A stretch of 64,000 nt of DNA from an uncultured Prevotella sp. (GCA_905234815.1 CAJOIX010000002.1:3287-67286), one strand, 5' to 3'. Positions 7,257 to 16,292 are shown, counted from the stretch's first letter. Notes: a model not told the origin generated them from the letters alone. Translations and numbers: made by a program.

Positions 7257-8876
7257 ACGATGCGTACGTCCTTGTCGGTTGAGTGCGCGGAGTTGATAAG
7301 TTCCTGACGGGAGATGAGAGATTAAGATTTTCGTATCATTAATACGCTGAGTACTGATTTTCTCTCCCTGTAGTGTTTCAATTACAATAAAATCTCCTAT
7401 GGTCTGAAGCAGTTCCTGGGGCAACTGGAGTGTTTTCCCATCATTAGGTATGATACGAATGGATGAAGAATGATTGGAGATAGGTGAGGACTGCTGAAGA
7501 GGTTCACTTTCCTGACCATACTTGTCCATGGCTGTGACGGCAAAGTAATAGCGCTTTGCCATAGTTTCAGGAATACTTATATGCTGACCAGAAATACGCG
7601 TAACGAATAGATTTTCTCCGCGCGAAGTATCTACCGGGATATCTTTGCTAAAATAGATATTGTAGAATGGAGCAGTTCCCTGCCAACAGATAGTTGCTCT
7701 ACCTGTTGAAGATATCTCCATTTGAAAATTTTGTGGAGCAGATGGCAGCGCTGCATTACTCCAAGTAACAGGTGGCACAAGGGCTGGATGTTTGTAAAAT
7801 TCTAACTGCAAAAAGTCGTATATTCCTTTCGTGTTATCTGTTAAGAATTTGGAACGGAAAAATGCTTGACCTACCTCTTGTTGCCGAGCCACTTGCATTT
7901 CACGGATAATATCCTCTTTAGGCCAATTGCCCTCACGCGGAGAGAGAAAGTAAATACCCAATCCGGTACCAATAATACGGCCAAAGCTTTGTTCTTTCCA
8001 ATCAAGAAGGAATGGATAATAATTATTATCTCGGAAATACATCATTGGCAGGAGCATATCCATCCAACCTTTCTTGAGCCAATTCTGTGCGTCTTGATAC
8101 ACACGATTGTATGCATTCCATCCTCGTGATGACTGTCGGGGCAAGTCTTTATACTTTCCGATAGGCGAACAACTCATCTTCACCCATGGCTTATGTTTTT
8201 TTACCTTACTGCTCACTTGCTGCACTATATGATCGATATTCTTGCGCGCCATATCGCCAGTAGCGTGCCGCTGCCAGTCTTCCGGGTAGCGAATATAGTC
8301 AAGATGAATGCCATCTACATCATAACGGCATGTGATTTCTTCGCAAATGTCAGCAAGATAGGATGCGGTAAGTTGTGTTTCAGGGTTCATGTACCCATCA
8401 AGCCCCACCTTAATTATATTCTTCGGCATTTTTGCCCGCAAAGCTTTACAACCCGCAGAATTCCATTTCCCAACTGGAATAGTCACCACCCAAGCATGAC
8501 ACTCCATACCACGCTTGTGACATTCATCGATAGCAAACTGCAATGGGTCATATCCAGGAGAACGCCCAGGCACTCCACTGAGACATCCATCCCATGGCTC
8601 ATATTGTGAAGGATAAAGCATGGTGCCGCGTATACGGGTTTGAATGAGCACCATATTGATACCTGCATCTTGCAGACGATTGAGGGTTTGAATGAGTTCA
8701 TTCTTCTGTTTCTCTATACCAGATTCTGATTTTGCATACGAATGTGGCCAGTCGAGACCACCAATCGTGGTTAACCAGACGGCACGCACCTCATATTTGG
8801 GCGATGTTTGCTGGCCCCAACAGGAACCAGCAAACACGCTTAAAAATATGATAGAAAGAAGAATGGAATGTCTCAT
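7236..8876 (-). CDS. Family 10-like glycosyl hydrolase (GHL10), secreted
   Basis: A 546-aa exported protein with signal peptide (SIIFLSVFAGSCWGQ). The GHL10 (DUF187) TIM-barrel spans about residues 28-370: EVRAVWLTTIGGLDWPHS, MVLIQTRIRGTMLYPS, YDVDGIHLDYIRYPE and WMDMLLPMMYFRD. The DGIHLDYIRYP strand carries the probable catalytic acids. Residues about 375-470 resemble a fibronectin type III domain, and the end may be a further beta domain. E. coli DigH, of the same family, cleaves denuded peptidoglycan glycan strands, so a wall-remodelling role is plausible. The Cys before the signal cleavage site (AGSC) could also be read as a lipobox. It is transcribed after the POT transporter gene (15-nt gap), probably in one unit. 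Confidence 0.87.
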   Translation of the reverse strand: MRHSILLSIIFLSVFAGSCWGQQTSPKYEVRAVWLTTIGGLDWPHSYAKSESGIEKQKNELIQTLNRLQDAGINMVLIQTRIRGTMLYPSQYEPWDGCLSGVPGRSPGYDPLQFAIDECHKRGMECHAWVVTIPVGKWNSAGCKALRAKMPKNIIKVGLDGYMNPETQLTASYLADICEEITCRYDVDGIHLDYIRYPEDWQRHATGDMARKNIDHIVQQVSSKVKKHKPWVKMSCSPIGKYKDLPRQSSRGWNAYNRVYQDAQNWLKKGWMDMLLPMMYFRDNNYYPFLLDWKEQSFGRIIGTGLGIYFLSPREGNWPKEDIIREMQVARQQEVGQAFFRSKFLTDNTKGIYDFLQLEFYKHPALVPPVTWSNAALPSAPQNFQMEISSTGRATICWQGTAPFYNIYFSKDIPVDTSRGENLFVTRISGQHISIPETMAKRYYFAVTAMDKYGQESEPLQQSSPISNHSSSIRIIPNDGKTLQLPQELLQTIGDFIVIETLQGEKISTQRINDTKILISHLPSGTYQLRALNRQGRTHRLAFFRK

Positions 8877-8891
8877 GCGTTGTTCCCCACT

Positions 8892-10442
8892 TTAAGCTAC
8901 CTTCTCAAGCCATTTAACCATACCAAACATCACACCCATTGAGATGAGACAAACAATAAGGAATACTGTCCAACAAATCCAAATGGGGAACTCATTGTAA
9001 ATGAGGGGACCTATCCAGAGCAAACCATTGCCTACGGCAGTAGCTCCAAGCCACAAACCTTGACAGAGACCTTGCAGGTTCTTTGGTGCAACTTTCGAAA
9101 CAAACGAAAGGCCAAGAGGCGAAATGAACAACTCGGCCACAGTGAGGAAGAAGTAAGTAACGATCAGTACCCATGGACCAGCTTTCAGTCCTGCCTTTGC
9201 CGAGTCAGCCAGAGCAGTGAACTCATTGGCTGAAGGATAACCTTGAGTGGCAGAATAAATGGCAAGGAAAAGATAGGCAATTCCTGCGATTCCCATACCA
9301 TAGGCTATTTTACGTGGAGTAGAGATTGGACGTCCGCGACTAGTGAGCACATTGAAAATCCACATAATTACAGGTGTGAGTACGATAACAAAAAATGGGT
9401 TCACAGCCTGCCAAATCTCAGGTGCGATTGAATCGGTCTGCACAAAATCACGAGCAAAGAACGAAAGCGACTGTCCATTCTGATGGAATGAGAACCAGAA
9501 GAACACTGCTATGCCCAACACAGCAAACAAAGCGTACATACGTTGTTTAATTTCTGTGGCCATTGCTTTCTTTTCTTCCTCTGTATAACTTTCTGATACA
9601 ACAGATTCTTTCTTTCCTGGAGTGGGGAAGAGGTGCTTGGACAGAAGGAAAATGCACAAGGAAATAAGCATTGTCACAACTGAAGCAATGAAAGAATAAT
9701 GAATACCTGTGTTGAACACATCAAGATATTGCGAGCAGAATACTTGCAGATTCGTCGCATCACCACCAACTTTCACTACCAACTCGTTAAGGTTTTGCAG
9801 GTCGTTGTCTGAAATTTTGCCTGAAATAAACTCATGACAGAGTTTGGGCAGATCAGCATTGTAGGCCAGACCATGAACCTTCAACCACCAAGAGCGGAGC
9901 AATGGTGCGATGAATGGAGCCACAAGAGCACCGACATTAATAAAGACATAGAATATCTGGAAACCGGCATCACGCTGTCCTTGAGCCCATTTCAATTTTG
10001 TCTCGCCTTCCTTTGCAGCCTCGGCCTCAAAATTATCGTACATCTGACCTACAATGGCTTGGAGATTTCCTTTAAACAGACCATTACCACAAGCTATCAT
10101 GGCCAATGCAAAAACAGTGAATGCCAACAGCCATGTACTATTGTCTGGTGTGGCCAACACAGGAATGGAAAGAAGTACATAACCAAGGGCCATAATGACA
10201 AGTCCCCAGGCAATTGTTGCCTTATAGTTTTGAGTACGGTCGGCTATGATACCACCCACCAATGAAAGCACATAAATGGCTGTGAGGAACATGGCGGCAA
10301 TGAATCCGCTCTGTCCATCAGAAAGTCCGAACTTTGAACAAAGGAAGAGTGCCAACACGGCATTCATGATGTAGTAGCCGAATCGCTCGCCCATATTGCT
10401 GAGCGCGGCTAAAAGGAGTCCTTTTGGATGATTCTTAAACAT
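8892..10442 (-). CDS. POT/PTR family proton-dependent oligopeptide transporter
   Basis: A 516-aa MFS-type carrier with about 14 predicted membrane helices, expected to import di- and tripeptides across the inner membrane. The family signature near the start is LSNMGERFGYYIMNAVLALFL. In the usual ExxER motif the first Glu is replaced by Asn here. Two PTR2-type regions are visible: FKGNLQAIVGQMYD and DAGFQIFYVFINVGALVAP. A charged loop (KKESVVSESYTEEEKKAMATEIKQ) separates the halves. The late segment GPWVLIVTYFFLTVAELFISPLGLSFVSKVAP is typical of bacterial PTR2. The GHL10 gene follows 15 nt after its stop. Confidence 0.92.
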   Translation of the reverse strand: MFKNHPKGLLLAALSNMGERFGYYIMNAVLALFLCSKFGLSDGQSGFIAAMFLTAIYVLSLVGGIIADRTQNYKATIAWGLVIMALGYVLLSIPVLATPDNSTWLLAFTVFALAMIACGNGLFKGNLQAIVGQMYDNFEAEAAKEGETKLKWAQGQRDAGFQIFYVFINVGALVAPFIAPLLRSWWLKVHGLAYNADLPKLCHEFISGKISDNDLQNLNELVVKVGGDATNLQVFCSQYLDVFNTGIHYSFIASVVTMLISLCIFLLSKHLFPTPGKKESVVSESYTEEEKKAMATEIKQRMYALFAVLGIAVFFWFSFHQNGQSLSFFARDFVQTDSIAPEIWQAVNPFFVIVLTPVIMWIFNVLTSRGRPISTPRKIAYGMGIAGIAYLFLAIYSATQGYPSANEFTALADSAKAGLKAGPWVLIVTYFFLTVAELFISPLGLSFVSKVAPKNLQGLCQGLWLGATAVGNGLLWIGPLIYNEFPIWICWTVFLIVCLISMGVMFGMVKWLEKVA

Positions 10443-10473
10443 AACTGTAATTTTTTATTTAATATTCAATTAT

Positions 10474-11250
10474 TTATTTCTTTATAATGTCGAAAAGGTA
10501 AGAAACCTTCAATTGGATATTTTGATGATTTGAAGATCCAAATGTATCGGCCGAGGAATCAGCATAGATATTTCCCAATCCATAATAGTAACGTGCTTCG
10601 AAGAGCAAGTGACCTGCTGTATGGTGACTGTATTCTACGCCTATGCCGCCTGTAATACCATAATCAAATTTATTTTTTAATGGTAAAGTTTCCTGTTCTA
10701 CGACCTTACAAGCACGTGCATCGATATTCCGATACTCTGGATCAAAATTCATTGTAACACTTTCGCTCTGATAAAATCCGAACTGCGGGCCACCACGGAA
10801 GAAGAAACTCCAACCTTGTATTTCTTTCCCCCACGACAGTTGAGCCATGATTGGAACTTGAATGTATTTAATTGATCGTGAATACTTTTCTTCAAGGCCA
10901 GTTTGCTCGTTGATAACAGGTTGGTCGTTTATATCAAGGATGTTTTCCTTCCAACCCATAGTGTTTAAATTCACCTCTCCATAGATAGAACAAATGGTCT
11001 TAAAATATTTTTCACAAGTGTAACGCATTGACAGTCCGCCAGTAAATCCAGTGATATGTCCCTGCGGTATCTCAGGCGTAAAGCGCACAGACGAAATAGA
11101 ATATCCGCCATTTGCACCTATAGCTAAACGGTTTCTATGTTCGCCCACTTGAGCTTGCATAGCTAAGAAAAATCCAAAAAGAAAGAGGAAAGAAAAAATT
11201 ATCCTCTGGGTTGGATTATGAAATGTTGTATATGGAATGTAAAATTTCAT
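10474..11250 (-). CDS. Outer membrane beta-barrel protein (PorT-like, OMP_b-brl_2)
   Basis: 258 aa with an N-terminal signal region (IFSFLFLFGFFLAMQAQ), followed by alternating hydrophobic and polar strands: GANGGYSISSVRFTP, HITGFTGGLSMRYTCEKY, YIQVPIMAQLSWG, FFFRGGPQFGFYQS, YGITGGIGVEYSH and HLLFEARYYYGLGNIY. It ends with an aromatic-rich strand (IQLKVSYLFDIIKK). This is typical of small Bacteroidetes barrels annotated as porin family. It lies 14 nt after the LysM-hybrid gene and is probably the last gene of the operon beginning near 16.1 kb. Its own role is unknown. Confidence 0.8.
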   Translation of the reverse strand: MKFYIPYTTFHNPTQRIIFSFLFLFGFFLAMQAQVGEHRNRLAIGANGGYSISSVRFTPEIPQGHITGFTGGLSMRYTCEKYFKTICSIYGEVNLNTMGWKENILDINDQPVINEQTGLEEKYSRSIKYIQVPIMAQLSWGKEIQGWSFFFRGGPQFGFYQSESVTMNFDPEYRNIDARACKVVEQETLPLKNKFDYGITGGIGVEYSHHTAGHLLFEARYYYGLGNIYADSSADTFGSSNHQNIQLKVSYLFDIIKK

Positions 11251-11264
11251 TATTTGTGGTATTC

Positions 11265-12635
11265 TTAGTAGTTTATCATTTGTATTTTTCCTGTCGGAGT
11301 ATAATGTATCAACATGAAGGCATTATTTTTATTTCCGCCCTGCGGAGAAACTTTTGTGAATCGCAAGGGTGTCTGTATAGGACGAACAAGCGCTTGAGAT
11401 CTTTCAGCAGTGAAATCTATGCCGTAGGTATGGAGACCTTTGATGAAGAAAAGGGCATGGTCGAATCCTGTAAGGGCGAAACGCGGCTGGCGGTGTTGCA
11501 TATCAACATGAAACCAGTCTTTATAAGACTGCTCAAGCTGCATTGTATTAATCGATTGCGCATTATAATAAAAAGTGGAAGGCAGATATAGATCTAAGTT
11601 GCAAAAATTTCTCTTTTGCTGCCGCTCATAAACAAGCCATTCGTTATAGCCAAACACTGACAGAGTCATATCTGCCACTTCACTTTGCAACAGCGAGAGT
11701 TTGTTGAATGCTTTGGTCATGAAAGCGCCTTTTCCACTGTTTAACACCACCACGTTGTGTTGCGCAGGGTCAAATGCTTTTTCAAACTGTTCATAAGCAT
11801 TATTGAGATTTGTAATATTATAATTTATTCCTTTAGCATCGAGTGTTTTCCTTAGCAAAGAGATAAAGTGGGCTTTATTGCTTGTGGAATCATTGCAATC
11901 AATAATAACTGGATGGTCACCTTCAAATCTTTCCATAAAAGCCTCAACAGCAGCCTGATCAATGACGCTCTGAGGTTGATAGACCTGATAGATACTTTCA
12001 TGGGTCTCCACATCGTTACCACTGATGGAGAAAGGTATTACCATCTTTATATTGTACTTATCACAGAAATTGGCTAAGGCTGCTACTTGTTTTGTGTAGA
12101 GCGGACCAAAGATAATGTCGCACTGTTGCGCCGATTTATCTAATAAAACTTGTCGGATATCAGCGTCTATATTTACATTCCAAGCATGAATCTCGGTTGA
12201 AATACCACTACGCCGGAGTGAATCACAACCCATCAATAGACCGCGATAGTATTCAATCATCCGCTGTCCGTCACCATCTACGTTATGGAGCGGCAGCATA
12301 ATGCCTATTTTTACGGCTCGTTGACGCACATCGGTGCGCAGTGGCACGGTTGGAGTATTCTTAATGTCTGGAGCAATTTGCTTACTCTGAGGCTTTTGCT
12401 CTTTGGCAAACGGAATGAAAATGGTATCACCTTTTTTCAACACATAATCTGCTTGTGCCATTTCCGGGTTAGCGACTTTCAGTTCATCAACAGTCAACCC
12501 ATATAACATAGCAATGCCATAGATTGTGTCCTTCTTCTTCACTTTATACAAATCGCGCCAAGAGGTAATTTGCGCCTGCGCTGAATATATAAAGCAAGAA
12601 GCAAGAATGAGGAGAAAATAGTAACGCAATTTCAT
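11265..12635 (-). CDS. LysM domain fused to a periplasmic-binding-protein-like domain
   Basis: 456 aa. Signal peptide (LLILASCFIYSAQAQ), then a LysM peptidoglycan-binding module at about residues 27-75 (YKVKKKDTIYGIAMLYGLTVDELKVANPEM). After a short linker follows a type I periplasmic-binding fold (about 108-440): VKIGIMLPLHNVDGDG, EYYRGLLMGCDSL, DIIFGPLYTKQVAALANF, KMVIPFSISGNDVE. It resembles the ABC-transporter substrate-binding and LivJ/LpoA-like folds. No transporter genes are adjacent. By analogy LpoA couples this fold to peptidoglycan synthases, but a structural or sensing role at the wall is only inferred. The gene is 9 nt after the porin gene in an envelope operon. Confidence 0.82.
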   Translation of the reverse strand: MKLRYYFLLILASCFIYSAQAQITSWRDLYKVKKKDTIYGIAMLYGLTVDELKVANPEMAQADYVLKKGDTIFIPFAKEQKPQSKQIAPDIKNTPTVPLRTDVRQRAVKIGIMLPLHNVDGDGQRMIEYYRGLLMGCDSLRRSGISTEIHAWNVNIDADIRQVLLDKSAQQCDIIFGPLYTKQVAALANFCDKYNIKMVIPFSISGNDVETHESIYQVYQPQSVIDQAAVEAFMERFEGDHPVIIDCNDSTSNKAHFISLLRKTLDAKGINYNITNLNNAYEQFEKAFDPAQHNVVVLNSGKGAFMTKAFNKLSLLQSEVADMTLSVFGYNEWLVYERQQKRNFCNLDLYLPSTFYYNAQSINTMQLEQSYKDWFHVDMQHRQPRFALTGFDHALFFIKGLHTYGIDFTAERSQALVRPIQTPLRFTKVSPQGGNKNNAFMLIHYTPTGKIQMINY

Positions 12636-12644
12636 ATTTTAGCA

Positions 12645-15002
12645 TTAATTGAAGAAATTCCAACTGAGTCCGAAACGCAGTATTCGACCATTGAGCGGGT
12701 AATGGGGTGTGAAGAAGTAATTGGAAGAGCCCATGCCTTCGTTCACATGACTAAACATCACAAAGAAACGTGTATGTTTCAGGTGGAAATTAGCATAGAC
12801 ATTCACAATTGGGCAAGAGCCTGTTTCTACTTTTTCATTAGTTGCTTGCACGGCGAACTGCCCCAATTCTGGACTATAATCTGGAGCATAGTATCGGGTA
12901 AAATACCGCATATCTGCACCTAAGTCGCATTTAAGCACTTTCGCGATTTTGAAGCGTAAATACAGATTGGTGTATATGTTCAGCTTGGGCAATGGCAATA
13001 CGTCTTCTTTGCTCGATTTCTGATAGGTCAGGATATTATCCCAATGTACTGGTCCGAGTTTGAAGTTTTGCAGCAGTTGTGCTGTGAGCACAGTGATATT
13101 GTCTCCACATTGCATCGGAATGACATCCGTGCCGATATGATTCAAATCATCATCAAGACTATATGTACGAGCAAAGTAGCAATAATTCTTCATTTGATCG
13201 AAAGCCACACGCAATTGTGTTTTCGTCTTGGGCAGTGTGAGCATTGCTTCTAAGTGAGAATGTATTTGTTCGTCCAAATCATCTTGCTCCCACCAGAAGT
13301 GTCGCGATTGGTAATGCTGATAGTAGAATTCATGGCCCGTTCTATGAAAAAATGCTGTGGCAGCGATTTGTGCTGTATCACCCATAAGAGGAAAGTTGAA
13401 ATCAGCATTAGCATCAATAGAGAATTCGCCAACATCATCGCCTGCCACTCCTGCAGATGCAGTCACATCGTAATGAAGCCAATGGCCCTGTCGCTTGCTC
13501 AACTGACCACCTACAAATACTCCATTCTCATTGAACGAAGATTTCCCAATTGCGCTGGGTAGTGTATAGTGGCGCATTTCGTGTTCAGCAAAGACTTTTA
13601 AGCCTGCCTTAGCCCACTTATTAAATCCTTCGAGAAGTGATATAGCAAAAGTGTTTTTAAGGCGAAAGTGTTTTGTCTGATCATAGATAGAGTCGGGCTG
13701 GAGCTTTTCAGTTACATCGTAAAAGTTTAAGAAATAGTTGTCGGGAACCTCATAAGCCTCGTAAATACGGCGATAGTTATTAAACTGTACAGTATGAATA
13801 AAACTGGTGACAGGTACGTATTCTGTTTTCATCCACGCTGTGTCGCTGGGCTCGGTTACATTTTCGACCAATTCAGGTGCAGATGGCAGTTGATTCGCTG
13901 TTACTTTAATGCGTGTACTATCGTTCTTTGCTGCTGTCTCTGGTTCTGCACCCATAATGCGAGCATCCTTGGGGCGACCAGCGAAAGAGGGCTGTTGCTG
14001 ATAGTCATCCTCATCAAAATCCTGGCCTGCTTTTCGCGCCTTCCGCTCAGCCTCTTCTTTGGCACGTTGTGCGTCATTATCCTTCTTTGATTCAAGAGCG
14101 AACTGACGTGCCTTGATTTCATCATCGGTCATTTTTACTTTGCGACGGAAACCAACACTATAGCGGTGGGTGAAGAATATGTGCTGATTATCATTCCGAT
14201 TCCAGTTTTTATTAAGTACCGTAGGTATCTCGTCAGTTTCAAACTGGGTTTCAAAACGTTCGGGGTGGGTGATGTAGTTGTCGTCGATGATGCCCCCATT
14301 TTCGGTTACCTTCTGATGAAGGGTAGAGAAGAGGAGATGTGCCTGATATTGCTCACCTATGTAAGAACCATACAGCTGGTACTTGGCATGTGAAGTATTC
14401 TGGTTGGCATAGTAACCGCGGCCGTAGAGGTAATCATAATTGAATCCCACACCAATTTTCTTTCCGATATTCACACCAAACTTTGCAGCGATATGATCTT
14501 CACCTTGCTCACGGTTGCCTGCAGTGTTGAATGTCAGATTGGTGAAAGGAGAGAGCGTGTTGGTGAAATGGAACGTTTCGGGGTTGGGCACTACATAATC
14601 ATAGGGATTGACAAAGAAAAATTCATTGTCTTCCTGTCGATCTATAAAAATTCTATTTTGGCGTGGCGCGCCAAGGTTACCCGTGGTGTTGTATTGCCCG
14701 TAGAGTCCAGTTGTGAAGATTGTGTTTTGGAAATTAGGACTAAGCGTGTCTGGTTCGGCAGGTATAATATCGCCAAAGCGTGCATCTACCGTCCAAACCT
14801 TCAATCCCTTGGGTATTTCCTTGTCGGTTCCCAACGAGTCGGCTTGGGCTTGCATCTGCTTTTTTGTTACCACCGTACCATCTGCATTAATCTGCTGAAT
14901 ATCGCGAACATCGGCAGTTAGATTTGTTTGCGCTGTCGCTACTTCAACCAGTCCTATGCAAAAGAAGATGGAAAGAAAGAATGATTGGGTTGTATGATTC
15001 AT
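12645..15002 (-). CDS. Putative porin, Porin_10 (DUF4289) family
   Basis: 785 aa from the chosen start (MNHTTQSFFLSIFFC), with a signal peptide ending in VATAQ. The body is a long series of barrel-like strands: FTNLTFNTAG, GKKIGVGFNYDYLYGRGYYANQ, YQAHLLFSTL, HRYSVGFRRK. It ends in LRFGLSWNFFN, a typical terminal aromatic strand. Residues about 290-392 form a highly charged, Lys/Glu/Asp/Gln-rich insert, unusual inside a barrel. The ORF track starts 8 codons earlier, but the ATG at 15002 overlaps the stop of an upstream 57-aa gene as ATGA, so I prefer it. It forms an operon with the LysM-hybrid and PorT-like genes. Confidence 0.83.
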   Translation of the reverse strand: MNHTTQSFFLSIFFCIGLVEVATAQTNLTADVRDIQQINADGTVVTKKQMQAQADSLGTDKEIPKGLKVWTVDARFGDIIPAEPDTLSPNFQNTIFTTGLYGQYNTTGNLGAPRQNRIFIDRQEDNEFFFVNPYDYVVPNPETFHFTNTLSPFTNLTFNTAGNREQGEDHIAAKFGVNIGKKIGVGFNYDYLYGRGYYANQNTSHAKYQLYGSYIGEQYQAHLLFSTLHQKVTENGGIIDDNYITHPERFETQFETDEIPTVLNKNWNRNDNQHIFFTHRYSVGFRRKVKMTDDEIKARQFALESKKDNDAQRAKEEAERKARKAGQDFDEDDYQQQPSFAGRPKDARIMGAEPETAAKNDSTRIKVTANQLPSAPELVENVTEPSDTAWMKTEYVPVTSFIHTVQFNNYRRIYEAYEVPDNYFLNFYDVTEKLQPDSIYDQTKHFRLKNTFAISLLEGFNKWAKAGLKVFAEHEMRHYTLPSAIGKSSFNENGVFVGGQLSKRQGHWLHYDVTASAGVAGDDVGEFSIDANADFNFPLMGDTAQIAATAFFHRTGHEFYYQHYQSRHFWWEQDDLDEQIHSHLEAMLTLPKTKTQLRVAFDQMKNYCYFARTYSLDDDLNHIGTDVIPMQCGDNITVLTAQLLQNFKLGPVHWDNILTYQKSSKEDVLPLPKLNIYTNLYLRFKIAKVLKCDLGADMRYFTRYYAPDYSPELGQFAVQATNEKVETGSCPIVNVYANFHLKHTRFFVMFSHVNEGMGSSNYFFTPHYPLNGRILRFGLSWNFFN

Positions 15003-15172
15003 CGTTTTAACATTCTGATGCAGCATTCTGCAAATTTAAAGGCAATGGCGACGATGATAACAATACCACCCCATGTTTGATTGCCCCACATATAGATACC
15101 CATTCCAGCAAAGGCTCCAAGAATGAATATGGAGTTCAGGGTATTGCGGAGTTTAAAATACTTGTCTCTCAT
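14999..15172 (-). CDS. Small two-helix membrane protein, 57 aa
   Basis: Too short for the ORF track. It reads MRDKYFKLRNTLNSIFILGA and ends ECCIRMLKR. Two hydrophobic helices (NSIFILGAFAGMGIYMWG and WGGIVIIVAIAFKFAE) are flanked by positive ends. It starts 4 nt after the stop of the DUF4468 gene, and its TGA overlaps the ATG of the porin gene (ATGA), both strong signs of a translated operon member. I recognise no named family. The size and layout resemble small inner-membrane accessory proteins, but no function can be assigned. Confidence 0.75.
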   Translation of the reverse strand: MRDKYFKLRNTLNSIFILGAFAGMGIYMWGNQTWGGIVIIVAIAFKFAECCIRMLKR

Positions 15173-15176
15173 CGCG

Positions 15177-16121
15177 TTATTTTGTTAATAAATCAGTCAA
15201 TGCGTTGAATATTTCATTTTTGCGATCAATTGTTCCTTGGCGGAATTTGCGCAAATTGCGATATACCTGTCCTTTCTTATTCAGTGCCTTTCGATCGCTA
15301 ATTAGCTCTTCAGCAGTAGCACGGAAGCCATAATCAAGATGTTCCTCATAGCCAAAACTGATGCGCTCCATGGTAAGGTGAAGGTGATTATCTGTGCAAT
15401 CAGCCAAAATGACATAGTTGAATTTGGAACGATCGAGCGATAAAGCTGTCCGCGAGAACAGCATCCACTCTTGATATCGGGCGGCAATCTGATGCTGTTG
15501 CTCATTTACCAGCTGTATTCCTGTCACCTCATCAGGGCGCTGGTTGTTGTCGGTTGCCTGCTGCTGAAGATATTTATACACTTTACCATAGATTTCATCT
15601 GCAGAAAGACCAGGCAAGTCGAGGTCAAGCGTAAAAACCACGCGGCCATCAATCTCTGGAATCTCCAAGTTGATAGGAGTTTCAGGAGTAAGAGGAGCAG
15701 ACTGAGATGTTGTTTCCTCTACTGTTTTGGCGGAAAGTTTTTCAGGAGTTGTCCAGCCTCCCGTAGATGCTGCACGTGGTTGTTCATCGGCCTTAGGCGC
15801 AGGCTGCAAATTCTCGCTTTCTACAGACTGCCGGGCCTGCTGTTGTGCTACTGCGGCTGCGGCTTTCAATCGGGCTGCTTCAGCCTCTGCTTCCATGGCT
15901 TTTGCTTCCAGTTGGGCTTGTTCTGCAGCTTGTTTCTTGATTTTTTCTTCTTTTTTCTTATTGCTTTTGGCTGCCTTCTTTGCTTCTTTGATAGCTTTCT
16001 TGGCGGCAGCAACTTCACGCTGTGCTTTTTCCAAACGCTGCTGAGGAGTCAATTCGGTTTGAGATTGAGCTGATGCAGAAAGAGTTGCAAACAGCGCGAG
16101 AACAAAAAGAAATCGTTTCAT
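15177..16121 (-). CDS. DUF4468-containing secreted protein with Lys/Ala coiled coil
   Basis: 314 aa from the start I choose (MKRFLFVLALFATLSASAQS), a clean signal peptide. The track adds 10 residues. Residues about 25-110 are an Ala/Lys/Glu/Gln-rich coiled coil (AQREVAAAKKAIKEAKKAAK...). A disordered linker follows, then DUF4468 at about residues 170-265 (VVFTLDLDLPGLSADEIYGKVYKYL; LADCTDNHLHLTMERISFGYE). The TBP-like DUF4468 fold is common in secreted Bacteroidetes proteins of unknown role. It is the first gene of the minus-strand envelope operon. The promoter candidate at 16162-16191 also supports the later start. Confidence 0.8.
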   Translation of the reverse strand: MKRFLFVLALFATLSASAQSQTELTPQQRLEKAQREVAAAKKAIKEAKKAAKSNKKKEEKIKKQAAEQAQLEAKAMEAEAEAARLKAAAAVAQQQARQSVESENLQPAPKADEQPRAASTGGWTTPEKLSAKTVEETTSQSAPLTPETPINLEIPEIDGRVVFTLDLDLPGLSADEIYGKVYKYLQQQATDNNQRPDEVTGIQLVNEQQHQIAARYQEWMLFSRTALSLDRSKFNYVILADCTDNHLHLTMERISFGYEEHLDYGFRATAEELISDRKALNKKGQVYRNLRKFRQGTIDRKNEIFNALTDLLTK

Positions 16122-16154
16122 AGCACCTATGATGTTAATTTTATTTGACAATTT

Positions 16155-16191
16155 ATCTTTGCAAAGTTACGAAAAACGAGAGAAATACAAA
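16155..16191 (-). promoter_or_regulatory. Promoter of the DUF4468-porin operon
   Basis: On the minus strand a -7 element TAACTTTG (16162-16169) is preceded after 18 bp by TTTG (16188-16191). The plus strand has an overlapping TATCTTTG (16155-16162), so TATCTTTGCAAAGTTA is a near-palindrome that could fire both ways. Confidence 0.55.
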
Positions 16192-16292
16192 AAGGAAAGC
16201 TCGCTTTTCTTTTCATTTCCGATTGTTAGCGTTTTCCCGAATGGTTAAGTCACAAAAAAATCGGCATTTATATAAATATAATTTGATTGAAG

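Noticed and set aside
15471-16073. 200-aa plus-strand ORF rich in Cys, Phe and Leu
   Set aside because: It is the complement of the Lys/Ala/Glu-rich coiled coil of the DUF4468 gene, whose codons give long open antisense frames.
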